Made by a program: the position numbers and the translations under genes. Positions 1 to 6,853 of a stretch of 15,329 nucleotides of DNA are shown here, piece by piece (the stretch's first letter is position 1; each line of letters begins with the position of its first letter). Where the stretch lies: positions 1-15,329 of the forward strand of contig NZ_JAILQF010000283.1 in assembly GCF_024699075.1 (NCBI RefSeq), in the 5' to 3' direction. The notes beneath the pieces were generated by a model that did no database searches, was not told the origin of the DNA, and was given only the letters and a program-made list of their open reading frames with translations. Origin of the DNA: Butyrivibrio sp. (lineage in GTDB: Bacteria; Bacillota_A; Clostridia; Lachnospirales; Lachnospiraceae).

Positions 1-606
1 GATATTTACAGGTCTACAACTCTTGACCTTGATAAGATCAAAGATCAGGCAAGGGCCTGTGTAGGTGAAATAGTTGAAGCTTCAGGTATAAAAAAAGGAC
101 AGATATTCGTTGTAGGCTGCTCTACAAGTGAGATCTGCGGAGATATAATAGGTTCTAACTCAAGCCTTGAAGTTGCCAAAGCCGTATTTGGCGCTATATA
201 TGAAGAACTAAATAAAAAAGGAATCTACCTTGCTTCCCAGTGCTGCGAGCACCTTAACAGAGCTATCATTATAGAAAAAGAAGCTGCGATTTCAATCGGA
301 ATGTCAGATCATATAGTAACCGTTGTACCACAGCCCAAAGCAGGCGGATCATTTGCAACCTGCGCCTATTACAACTTCAAAGAGCCTGTAGCTCTTGAAG
401 AGATACAGGCAGATGCAGGAATAGATATAGGCGGAACATTAATAGGTATGAATCTTAAGAAGGTCGCTGTACCGGTCAAGCTGTCTAACAACACCATAGG
501 AAGTGCAAACGTACTTGCAGCAAGAACAAGGCCCAAATATATCGGCGGAATAAGAGCTTCATACGAACCGGATGAAGAAATGAAAAATCACATCTTGCAA
601 AAGTAA
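1..606 (+). CDS. ywlG: UPF0340 (YwlG/DUF436) family protein, 5'-truncated by the window edge
   Basis: The frame is open from base 1 to the TAA at 604-606 (201 codons), so the start lies just outside the window; family members are about 180-190 aa, so little or nothing of the conserved part is missing. Family hallmarks are visible in order: a GCSTSEICG segment near codon 40, a Cys-Cys-Glu-His block (ASQCCEHLNRA) near codon 80, and VVPQPKAGGSFATCAYY near codon 108. This matches TIGR01440/PF04260, a conserved Firmicutes family whose biochemical role is not established. A start at the internal ATG at 301 would drop both cysteine motifs, so it is rejected. The next terminator-like hairpin is about 310 bp downstream. 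Family assignment is confident; function is unknown. Confidence 0.88.
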   Translation, partial: DIYRSTTLDLDKIKDQARACVGEIVEASGIKKGQIFVVGCSTSEICGDIIGSNSSLEVAKAVFGAIYEELNKKGIYLASQCCEHLNRAIIIEKEAAISIGMSDHIVTVVPQPKAGGSFATCAYYNFKEPVALEEIQADAGIDIGGTLIGMNLKKVAVPVKLSNNTIGSANVLAARTRPKYIGGIRASYEPDEEMKNHILQK

Positions 607-917
607 AACATCTTATATAATTTCCTGATCATCTTATTACTTTCATCAAAATAGTAATCAGCTTTATTACGTTTATTATCACTTAACATGATCGTATTAC
701 CAAGATAGGATATCTGTTCTCGCTAATATCATATTATACCGCCCCGTCCATAGTTATTACAGGGAGCTTTGGTTTTATGCCAAGCAAATTCTCAAGAATA
801 GTAGCAGGAGTATACAAGGATGAGAACGTCATATTTATTCCATATTCAAGATGAAGAAAGTCATCCGTGAATCCAAGAAAAAGTAATAATATATAGCTAC
901 ACTTTTACCCTAAAACT
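607..917. other. Intergenic stretch with only tiny ORF candidates
   Basis: No convincing gene lies between the ywlG stop and the hairpin at 918. Two tiny possibilities are recorded. On the plus strand, 777-854 encodes 25 codons (begins MPSKFSRIVAG) behind AGGGAG at 761-766, 10 nt before the ATG. Its stop overlaps, as ATGA, an 11-codon Lys-rich ORF ending at 886. On the minus strand, 588-689 encodes 33 codons (begins MLSDNKRNKADYYF) with no clear ribosome binding site, although TATAAT occurs upstream (complement of 733-738). Either could be a decayed gene remnant or chance. Confidence 0.4.
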
Positions 918-957
918 AATGCGAGGTTTCCGCACAATTACTGCGGTTCCTCGCATT
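918..957 (+). terminator. Hairpin terminator downstream of ywlG
   Basis: A 9-bp perfect stem (AATGCGAGG at 918-926 pairs with CCTCGCATT at 949-957) contains an inner CCGCA/TGCGG stem. The right arm ends in a TTTT run. It is well placed to end the ywlG transcript, and the A-rich left flank would give weaker activity for transcripts arriving from sulP. Confidence 0.7.
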
Positions 958-1019
958 TTAACTGTCAAAGATGGGAATATACCATATTTTTGCTTTTGGC
1001 AATTACTTTTTTATTTTTC

Positions 1020-1304
1020 ACTCAGACTTCGCATAAAAAATGCCCCTTGCGAATTTTGAAACCTTGGGCAGTTAATAAAGAATTTTCGCGTTCTTTAAAA
1101 ATTTCACTAAATTCAAGAGCTTAATAAATGGAGTTTTATATTCTTATTGGGGTCCGCATGTATGAGCGAAGCGAGTTTCGGACCCCTGAATATAAAATTC
1201 CAGTTATTGAGCCTTGAATTTTGAAATTTTTAAGACAAGAAAATACTTTATTAACTGCCCAAGATAATCAAATCGCAAGGGGCATTTTTATGCGAAGTCT
1301 GAGT
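1020..1304. repeat. 285-bp imperfect palindrome (fold-back element or MITE-like)
   Basis: Two arms of about 137 and 126 nt are inverted copies of each other around a 22-nt centre (1157-1178). The tips are a perfect 15-bp inverted repeat (ACTCAGACTTCGCAT at 1020-1034, complement at 1290-1304). Further in are a 12-bp TGCCCCTTGCGA block, an 18-bp block (CTTGGGCAGTTAATAAAG at 1063-1080, complement at 1246-1263) and GGGGTCCG (1149-1156) against CGGACCCC (1179-1186). Mismatches and short indels lie between blocks. It has no ORF, no obvious target-site duplication and no U-tract at its ends. It fills the space between convergent ywlG and the SulP gene, ending 10 bp before the SulP stop codon, so the transporter mRNA would carry it as a long 3' hairpin. 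Confidence 0.85.
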
Positions 1305-1314
1305 TATCAGGATT

Positions 1315-2967
1315 TTATTCTATGATCTTTGCTGCTCTTTCGAGTGACTCATCTATGTTTTTGCAGAAGTTTTCTTTTCCAACTTTAGCTATGAATCCAG
1401 CCTTTTCCATTGTTTTCATTGGCTGCTCATTTACATGTGAGAAGATAACCTCTGCTCCGCTTGCCTTTACTCTGTCATATGTCTGCTCAAGTGAACGCAT
1501 TGCAGTAGCATCGAGTGCCGGAACACCTCTCATACGGATTATCAGACATTTAGTAAAGTCCTTGACTGTAATATCAGCAAGCATATCTGAAACACCGAAG
1601 AACATTGGTCCACTTATCTCATATACACTTACAGGCTTTGGAACATTTCTGAATCTTATGGCATCAGCATCATGTTCTTCATCATCAACATATTTCCAGC
1701 TTCTAACCTCTGCTTCTTCGCTCATTCTCTTTACAAAGAGAAGACCAGCCATAAGCATACCAATCTCAATAGCAACTACAAGATCGAATACTACTGTAAG
1801 AACAAATGTAAGAACGAGAACTATAACGTCGCTCTTTGGCGCTGTCTTTACAAGATGAATAAAAGCTCTGTACTGGCACATATTATAAGCAACCATAAAT
1901 AGAATAGCTGCAATTGTAGGCATTGGAATAAGGGCTGCATATGGCATAAGTACTACAAGAACAAGTACAAGTACTATTGCATGGACCATACCGGCCACAG
2001 GTGTCTTACCACCATTTTTGACATTAGCTGCAGTTCTTGCTATAGCTCCTGTTGCAGGGATTCCTCCAAATAAGGCTGAACCTACGTTACCAACACCCTG
2101 AGCTACAAGCTCCATATTGGATCTGTGCTTGGAACCTATCATACCATCAGCTACAACACATGAAAGAAGTGATTCGATCGCAGCAAGTATGGCTATTGTA
2201 AATGCATCAGGAAGAATATTTCTAATAGCTGCAAAAGAAAAATCAGGCATTGTGAAAGACGGAAGTCCTGAACTTATAGTATACAGATCGCCTATAGTAT
2301 TAACCTTCATTCCAAGACCCTTGACCATGATAACTCCGACTATAACCGCAATAAGTGATCCCGGAATTACCTTGTTGATATATGGCCACACTATAAGGAC
2401 TATAAGACATACAAGGCCTACTATAAGCGCCTGATAGTTGATAGTTCCTATATTTGAAACAATAGCTCCTACCTTATCAACAGTTTCAACTGTAACAGTT
2501 CCTTCAGGATAAGTAAGTCCCAGAAAATCCTTGATCTGTCCGATCACGATAGTAACAGCAATACCTGCTGTAAAACCTGTTGTAATAGTATAAGGAATAA
2601 ACTTGATAAGACTTCCAAGCTTTAAAAAACCCATGATTATCAGCATGATACCGGCAAGAACAGTTGCAAGAGCAAGTCCGGACATACCATTTTCCTGGAC
2701 TATACCAGCTACTATAGTAGCAAAAGCCGCCGTAGGACCAGCAATCTGAACTCTGCTTCCTCCAAGAAAAGAAATAAGGAAACCTGCTATAACAGCTGTA
2801 TAAATACCCTGTTCAGGTCCCACCCCTGAAGCAAGCGCAAGTGCAATAGATAAAGGAAGTGCGATAATAGCTACTATTATACCTGCAACTACATCCTTAA
2901 CAAACTGCTCTTTAGAGTACTCTTTTAAAGTAGTAAAAAGCATAGGTTTTAAAGCATCGTTTTTCAT
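1315..2967 (-). CDS. SulP-family anion transporter with C-terminal STAS domain
   Basis: This 550-aa membrane protein belongs to the SulP/SLC26 family, whose members move sulfate, bicarbonate or other anions; the substrate cannot be read from sequence. Residues about 20-410 are strongly hydrophobic with 10-12 predicted membrane segments. They include the family signature AGPTAAFA (77-84) and the conserved block from ESLLSC (265-270) through GGIPATGAIART (301-312). Residues about 445-545 form a cytoplasmic STAS domain, with the loop VPALDATAM at 482-490. Length is normal for a bacterial SulP. The ATG follows GGAGG (2974-2978) at 6-nt spacing. It is apparently monocistronic, with its own candidate promoter, and its 3' end abuts the 285-bp palindrome. 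Confidence 0.93.
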   Translation of the reverse strand: MKNDALKPMLFTTLKEYSKEQFVKDVVAGIIVAIIALPLSIALALASGVGPEQGIYTAVIAGFLISFLGGSRVQIAGPTAAFATIVAGIVQENGMSGLALATVLAGIMLIIMGFLKLGSLIKFIPYTITTGFTAGIAVTIVIGQIKDFLGLTYPEGTVTVETVDKVGAIVSNIGTINYQALIVGLVCLIVLIVWPYINKVIPGSLIAVIVGVIMVKGLGMKVNTIGDLYTISSGLPSFTMPDFSFAAIRNILPDAFTIAILAAIESLLSCVVADGMIGSKHRSNMELVAQGVGNVGSALFGGIPATGAIARTAANVKNGGKTPVAGMVHAIVLVLVLVVLMPYAALIPMPTIAAILFMVAYNMCQYRAFIHLVKTAPKSDVIVLVLTFVLTVVFDLVVAIEIGMLMAGLLFVKRMSEEAEVRSWKYVDDEEHDADAIRFRNVPKPVSVYEISGPMFFGVSDMLADITVKDFTKCLIIRMRGVPALDATAMRSLEQTYDRVKASGAEVIFSHVNEQPMKTMEKAGFIAKVGKENFCKNIDESLERAAKIIE

Positions 2968-2994
2968 AATATTCCTCCATAGCCCGAATCAATG

Positions 2995-3022
2995 ATTATA
3001 CTTTAAAAACATAAGCTTTAAA
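2995..3022 (-). promoter_or_regulatory. Candidate sigma-A promoter of the SulP gene
   Basis: Reading the minus strand, TTTAAA (complement of 3017-3022) is followed after 16 nt by a perfect TATAAT (complement of 2995-3000). This would start transcription near 2988, about 20 nt before the start codon, leaving just room for the ribosome binding site. The -35 match is modest (4 of 6). Confidence 0.5.
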
Positions 3023-3129
3023 ATTTTACCGCTAATTAAAGAAGGTTACAATAATAACTTTATATAATTTTTTTGATTATTTTCTATTTTTTTTATAATT
3101 TAGTCAAAAAAGCCTTCTGCTTACCTCCA

Positions 3130-3738
3130 TTAATCCTCGGAGTGCCTTATATGTCCGGCTTCCTCATTCTTATCGAGGATCTCCATTGTCTTTTCGTATA
3201 ATATTTCAGATCCAAGACGAGTCTTTTTCTGTCTTCCATCAACCTGCTTCCTGTTTACGCCATGCCTCTCCCAGTCTGCACCCTCATTGGAATCATTCAA
3301 AAGAAGAGGCTGAAAGTTATCCATTGCATGAGCAAAGTGGGCTTCAGCAGTAGCATCCTCTTCAAATTCTTCAAAAAGAGCACGAAGCTCATCTCTCTGA
3401 TCCTTTGGGAGCATTCCAAAGATTCTCTCTGCTGCCTTTTCTTCACGCTCTCTTTGAGTTTTCTTGCCCTCTTCATCATATGCATAGGTATCGCCAGCGT
3501 CGATCTCAACTATGTCATGGATAAGGCACATCATCATTGTATGCGCAATATCAATCTTTTCATTGGAATATTCTCTAAGAAGATAAGTCATGATAGCCAT
3601 ATGCCAGGCGTGCTCTGAATCATTTTCATTACGACCATGTCCTGTAAGATGCGTCTGCCTTGTTATATTCTTTTCTTTATCAATTTCAAGTATGAATTCC
3701 ATCTGCTTTAAAAGGCGATTTTCTGTATCTTTGTCCAT
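3130..3738 (-). CDS. HD-domain phosphohydrolase (HD_3/YfbR-like)
   Basis: The product is 202 aa. It has the HD-superfamily metal and catalytic pattern: E42-H43 (NDSEHAWHM), H74-D75 in MCLIHDIVEIDAGDT, and D140 in HAMDNFQ. This is the arrangement of the HD_3 group that includes the 5'-deoxynucleotidase YfbR; actual substrate is not predictable beyond a nucleotide or phosphate ester. The C-terminal tail is charged. An in-frame ATG 4 codons upstream (3750) is a poorer start, because the ribosome binding site GGGAGGA lies between the two ATGs and just before the ATG at 3738. Upstream is an extended -10 promoter, and an overlapping small ORF covers the start region. The downstream terminator signal is weak (4-bp stem, then T6). 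Confidence 0.85.
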   Translation of the reverse strand: MDKDTENRLLKQMEFILEIDKEKNITRQTHLTGHGRNENDSEHAWHMAIMTYLLREYSNEKIDIAHTMMMCLIHDIVEIDAGDTYAYDEEGKKTQREREEKAAERIFGMLPKDQRDELRALFEEFEEDATAEAHFAHAMDNFQPLLLNDSNEGADWERHGVNRKQVDGRQKKTRLGSEILYEKTMEILDKNEEAGHIRHSED

Positions 3739-3772
3739 ATTTCCTCCCAAATTTTATAATGCCTAAACTCAT
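3686..3772 (-). CDS. Candidate 28-codon upstream ORF overlapping the HD gene start
   Basis: An ATG at 3770-3772 follows AAGGAG (3778-3783) at 5-nt spacing, a better ribosome binding site than the HD gene's own. The frame (MSLGIIKFGRKYGQRYRKSP then KADGIHT) runs out of frame over the HD ribosome binding site and the first 17 codons, ending in TGA at 3686-3688. The peptide is strongly basic. It could be a leader that modulates HD translation by ribosome traffic or reinitiation, or a chance ORF; no homology is recognised. Confidence 0.35.
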   Translation of the reverse strand: MSLGIIKFGRKYGQRYRKSPFKADGIHT

Positions 3773-3802
3773 TAACTCTCCTTAAGTGCTGTTAACACTC
3801 TG

Positions 3803-3811
3803 ATTATAGCA
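3803..3811 (-). promoter_or_regulatory. Extended -10 promoter of the HD gene
   Basis: The minus strand reads TGCTATAAT, a perfect TGn-TATAAT extended -10, which predicts a start near 3796 and a leader of about 58 nt. No good -35 is visible, which is normal for extended -10 promoters. The element directly follows the U-tract of the terminator of the preceding gene. Confidence 0.6.
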
Positions 3812-3840
3812 AAAAAGCCGCCTCATAAAAGAGACAGCTT
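3811..3840 (-). terminator. Intrinsic terminator of the M14 peptidase transcript
   Basis: On the minus strand, AAGCTGTCTC pairs with GAGGCGGCTT in a 10-bp stem with two G-U pairs and a 6-nt loop, followed by a run of T. It lies about 55 nt past the M14 stop codon and probably ends the transcript that began at the GGDEF-EAL gene. Confidence 0.85.
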
Positions 3841-3894
3841 TTAAATTAAACTCGCAAATGCTTCGTTTTTTGCTCGTTATAAAATCAAATTTCA

Positions 3895-4905
3895 TCAGTA
3901 AGAAAGCTTCACCGCATACAGATTCGCTACATTCTTCCAGCTTGTAAGATTCTTGGAATAAAATTCTGATACCTGTCCTGCTCCGTCAGGAGGAAGCGTC
4001 TTGCCGCACTCTATAGTGCATCCTGGAACACCGCACATGATCTGCGCAAAGTCAGCAAAAGAACCGCTCGGATCTGTATCCTCAGCATCCACTACTACCT
4101 GATACCCTGTAGAATTGTGAACCGTATCAGCAATAAGTCTTGATAACGCATACATCTCAGGTGTGCAGGTAGGTGCGTAGTAGTATATTATATTCCCCCT
4201 CATATGATAAGCAAGGTAGCAGTCAAAATGATTATCAAGTAGAAGCTGCTCAAGTATCACAGTTTCTACTTCTGATGAGGGCATGAGGCCTTCATAATAG
4301 GCATAAGAGATAGTAGGAGTCTTGGTCTCTGCAAGTCCCCAGCCTGTCGGAAAGTTTCGATTTATATCAACGCCGTTGGCATTGGACTTCCACATACTGC
4401 AGTGCCCTATAGTATTTATAAGAAACTGATAGTTTATATCAGTTGTTGCATTGGCCCCACTCTGAGCTATAGCAACTCCGTCAGGATTGGCCATAGGGAC
4501 TATGGTAAAGCAGGTTGTCGCAAGAAGTTCCCTTTCATTAGCCGCATAGTATTCTGCCATCTTCATAACAAGAGGTGTGACATAATATTCTCTTCCATGG
4601 ATAGAAGCATGTATTAGTATCTGCCTTGGCGCATCAGGATTACCAAGCTTCATTATAAGGATCTGTCTCCCAAGAGCTGTCTGTCCCTTTAGTTCATAAC
4701 TCACCATATCAGGATATGAAGCTGCAAGAAGCTGGGTATCATAAAGCATACGCTCATAGGTATAGGTTCCCTGAAATGAGACAATACCTGATTCTTCTGC
4801 ATGTGTATCAATGTTATGCAATAGAAATACTGACATGCATATGATCACTGTAATAACAGAAACTATTCTCTTTAATATATTAAAAGTAGATAAAACTTTA
4901 TTCAA
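3895..4905 (-). CDS. Secreted M14 zinc carboxypeptidase (gamma-D-glutamyl endopeptidase-like)
   Basis: This 336-aa exported protease has a basic N-terminus, a hydrophobic core at 14-30 and a probable signal cleavage after THA (residue 36). The M14 site is complete: zinc ligands H103 and E106 (HGRE), substrate-binding NPDG (140-143) and NRNF (182-185), third ligand H234 (AYHMRG) and catalytic E299 (TIECG). The length and HGRE/NPDG form fit bacterial gamma-D-Glu-diamino acid endopeptidases that cut peptidoglycan stem peptides, but a general carboxypeptidase role is possible. The start is TTG, chosen because GAGAAGG precedes it by 8 nt and the next in-frame Met (24) lies inside the signal sequence. 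It follows the GHL10-amidase gene by 84 nt on the same strand. Confidence 0.88.
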   Translation of the reverse strand: MNKVLSTFNILKRIVSVITVIICMSVFLLHNIDTHAEESGIVSFQGTYTYERMLYDTQLLAASYPDMVSYELKGQTALGRQILIMKLGNPDAPRQILIHASIHGREYYVTPLVMKMAEYYAANERELLATTCFTIVPMANPDGVAIAQSGANATTDINYQFLINTIGHCSMWKSNANGVDINRNFPTGWGLAETKTPTISYAYYEGLMPSSEVETVILEQLLLDNHFDCYLAYHMRGNIIYYYAPTCTPEMYALSRLIADTVHNSTGYQVVVDAEDTDPSGSFADFAQIMCGVPGCTIECGKTLPPDGAGQVSEFYSKNLTSWKNVANLYAVKLSY

Positions 4906-4940
4906 AATATATACCTTCTCTTTCTTATCCTTATATTCAA

Positions 4941-4981
4941 ATTTTGGGTAAGTTATATCTCGAAATATTTTTACCCAAAAT
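4941..4981 (-). other. 11-bp stem hairpin between the GHL10-amidase and M14 genes
   Basis: ATTTTGGGTAA (4941-4951) is the exact complement of TTACCCAAAAT (4971-4981), with a 19-nt loop. On the minus strand the stem is followed by TTGAATATAA rather than a T-run. It is therefore more likely a partial terminator or mRNA-stabilising/processing hairpin than a full stop; it could lower M14 expression relative to upstream genes. Confidence 0.55.
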
Positions 4982-4989
4982 TAAAGACC

Positions 4990-6789
4990 TTAATCCAGGT
5001 ATGTTTGGAAGTACATATCAATTCCATTTACAAGTCCTTCAACCATAAGCTTTTGGAATTCATCATCATTCATGTTGATATCTTCACTTGCATTAGACAT
5101 AAATCCCATTTCTATAAGCGTAACCGGAACTTTAGACCAGTTAATACCTGTCATATCATCCGTTTCCGATATGCCGCGGCTTTTGATACCTGTTGACTGT
5201 GTATAGCCTGCAAGAACACATTCAGAGAGTGCTCTACTCTTATCATAAATATATGAATTATATGGATTGGACTTTGTCTGACAAAGGGCAGTTGCACCTC
5301 TTACACTACTGTTATCACTGCCATCAGCATGAAGCCTTATAAATATATCTGCACCAGCATTATTGGCAATCTCAGCCCTTTCAGCATTACTTATATCAAC
5401 ATCATTTGATTGGCGTATAAGAACTACATTATAGCCTTTTGATACAAGTTCATCCCTAAGCATAAGTGCTATATCCAAAGTAAGTTCATATTCATAAACA
5501 CCTGTAGCTACTCCGATCGTACCACCTGAGACCTTGGCTTTCATAACAGTAGATCCTGGTCCAACAGGCTCAGTATCACTATTTCCATGTGACTGGTGTC
5601 CCGGATCTATAGCAATTGTATACATACCGGATGAATCGATATCTTCAGAATCTTCAGGATCTTCAGGATTTTCAGAATCATTACTATTATCAGCCTCTAT
5701 ACTGCTTTCATCTTCTACATAAGCTTCTGCTCCATAACCTGCAGACGTATTATATAATCCTTTCAGATTAGCAAGTTCTGCTGCGCAGTATGGTGATATA
5801 AGGCTGTTATAGCTATAAAGAATGAAACCCGGCTGGTTATTAGCTCTAAGCTCTGTTACCTGAGCCATGATATTAGCATTTGAAGCGCTCCATCCAAGAT
5901 CTGAAGAAGGCTTAACTTCAGCCATATACAAAGCAAGTCCCACGTACATAGGAAGTCCCAGCTTATTAAGGCTTATCCACTGAAGAAGCCTGTTTGAAAA
6001 GAGCGTAACGCTTCCATCACTTTTATACATATTGGTCCAGTAAATCTGCGGAGCAATATAATCAATATACCCGGGAACTGACATCCAAGTAACTATATCA
6101 GCACCTTTGGCAATATTATTATCGACGTTACCTGTAGGACTTATCCCAAATACCTTGCCGTATTTATGACAGGTAGTATAAACGTCTGATACAAGCTTAT
6201 TATGGACAGATGCATCCATCACAGGAAAATAGTCATCAAAATGAATTCCATCTACACTGTAATTTTTAAGTATCTCTTTTATTCCGGCAATAATATTATC
6301 ATGAGTTGCAAGACTAGCATCTCCGCAGTACTCTCCATTTCTAAAACCATAAGGATTGATCCAGGCATGTATTGAAAGTCCCTTTTTATGAGCTATCTGT
6401 ATCATTATAGAAAGGGGATCATACCCCGGATCTACGCCGTTTAGCATCTCAGTGCTCCAGGGATATATACTAGAAGGATATACAGCATCATTATGAGATC
6501 TGACATGCATTATAAGAGTGTTACAACCGGCACCAAGTATGTTGTCAGTTATAGTTTCAAACGCACTTGTAAAAGCTGTTTTGTCTTTGCCCTGAAGATA
6601 CTTTTGCCAGTCACGAAAAGAAAACCAGACGGCACGCACTTCTACCTCTGATGAGCTACCTGCATTAAGTGTCATAACATCTGCAGCTTCCACATTATAT
6701 TTAATATTTGGAACAAGGAGAAATACTGATAGTAGTATAGATAATACTAATGATAAATAACGCCTTCTTATACCCCTTACATGCAACAT
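4990..6789 (-). CDS. Secreted GHL10 glycoside hydrolase fused to N-acetylmuramoyl-L-alanine amidase (Amidase_3)
   Basis: The product is 599 aa from the preferred ATG (start MLHVRGIRRR), which gives a textbook signal peptide cut after VEA at residue 35. Residues about 49-345 are a GHL10 (PF02638) barrel, with VRAVWFSF, IHAWINPYGF and an acidic IHFDDYF motif (D185/D186). A Glu/Asp/Ser-rich linker (about 358-388) leads to an Amidase_3 domain (about 391-597). Its catalytic set is complete: H398 (DPGH), E433, H487 (RLHADGS) and E560 (LIEMGFMSN). E. coli DigH, a GHL10 enzyme, acts on glycan strands stripped of peptides, the product of this amidase class, so the fusion makes sense as a cell-wall remodelling enzyme. 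A GTG start at 6891 would overlap the preceding gene and bury the signal peptide. Confidence 0.9.
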   Translation of the reverse strand: MLHVRGIRRRYLSLVLSILLSVFLLVPNIKYNVEAADVMTLNAGSSSEVEVRAVWFSFRDWQKYLQGKDKTAFTSAFETITDNILGAGCNTLIMHVRSHNDAVYPSSIYPWSTEMLNGVDPGYDPLSIMIQIAHKKGLSIHAWINPYGFRNGEYCGDASLATHDNIIAGIKEILKNYSVDGIHFDDYFPVMDASVHNKLVSDVYTTCHKYGKVFGISPTGNVDNNIAKGADIVTWMSVPGYIDYIAPQIYWTNMYKSDGSVTLFSNRLLQWISLNKLGLPMYVGLALYMAEVKPSSDLGWSASNANIMAQVTELRANNQPGFILYSYNSLISPYCAAELANLKGLYNTSAGYGAEAYVEDESSIEADNSNDSENPEDPEDSEDIDSSGMYTIAIDPGHQSHGNSDTEPVGPGSTVMKAKVSGGTIGVATGVYEYELTLDIALMLRDELVSKGYNVVLIRQSNDVDISNAERAEIANNAGADIFIRLHADGSDNSSVRGATALCQTKSNPYNSYIYDKSRALSECVLAGYTQSTGIKSRGISETDDMTGINWSKVPVTLIEMGFMSNASEDINMNDDEFQKLMVEGLVNGIDMYFQTYLD

Positions 6790-6825
6790 ATCATTCCCTT
6801 TCCGCCTCTTTAAGGTCATGCTTTG

Positions 6826-6853
6826 TAATCCCCCTATGACCTTCGGGGGATTA
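6826..6853 (-). other. GC-capped hairpin spanning the GGDEF-EAL stop codon
   Basis: TAATCCCCC and GGGGGATTA form a perfect 9-bp stem around a 10-nt loop. On the minus strand the first arm starts with the TAA stop codon of the GGDEF-EAL gene. No T-run follows, so it is unlikely to be an intrinsic terminator. It may stabilise or process the mRNA, or tune translation of the next gene, whose ATG lies 36 nt beyond the hairpin. Confidence 0.6.

Noticed and set aside
1020..1304. Palindrome as an integron attC site, an IS or a simple intrinsic terminator
   Set aside because: It is much longer than attC sites, has no transposase or clear target duplication, and lacks a T-run at either end.
1322..1858. 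178-codon plus-strand open frame opposite the SulP gene
   Set aside because: It is antisense to a gene with strong family motifs, has low-complexity Ser/Thr/Ile-rich composition and no ribosome binding site.
5632..5724. Repeat-like Ser/Glu/Asp-rich DNA in the GHL10-amidase gene as a separate tandem repeat feature
   Set aside because: It is the coding sequence of an acidic interdomain linker; the near-repeats (TCTTCAGGA type) follow from Pro-Glu-Asp codons.
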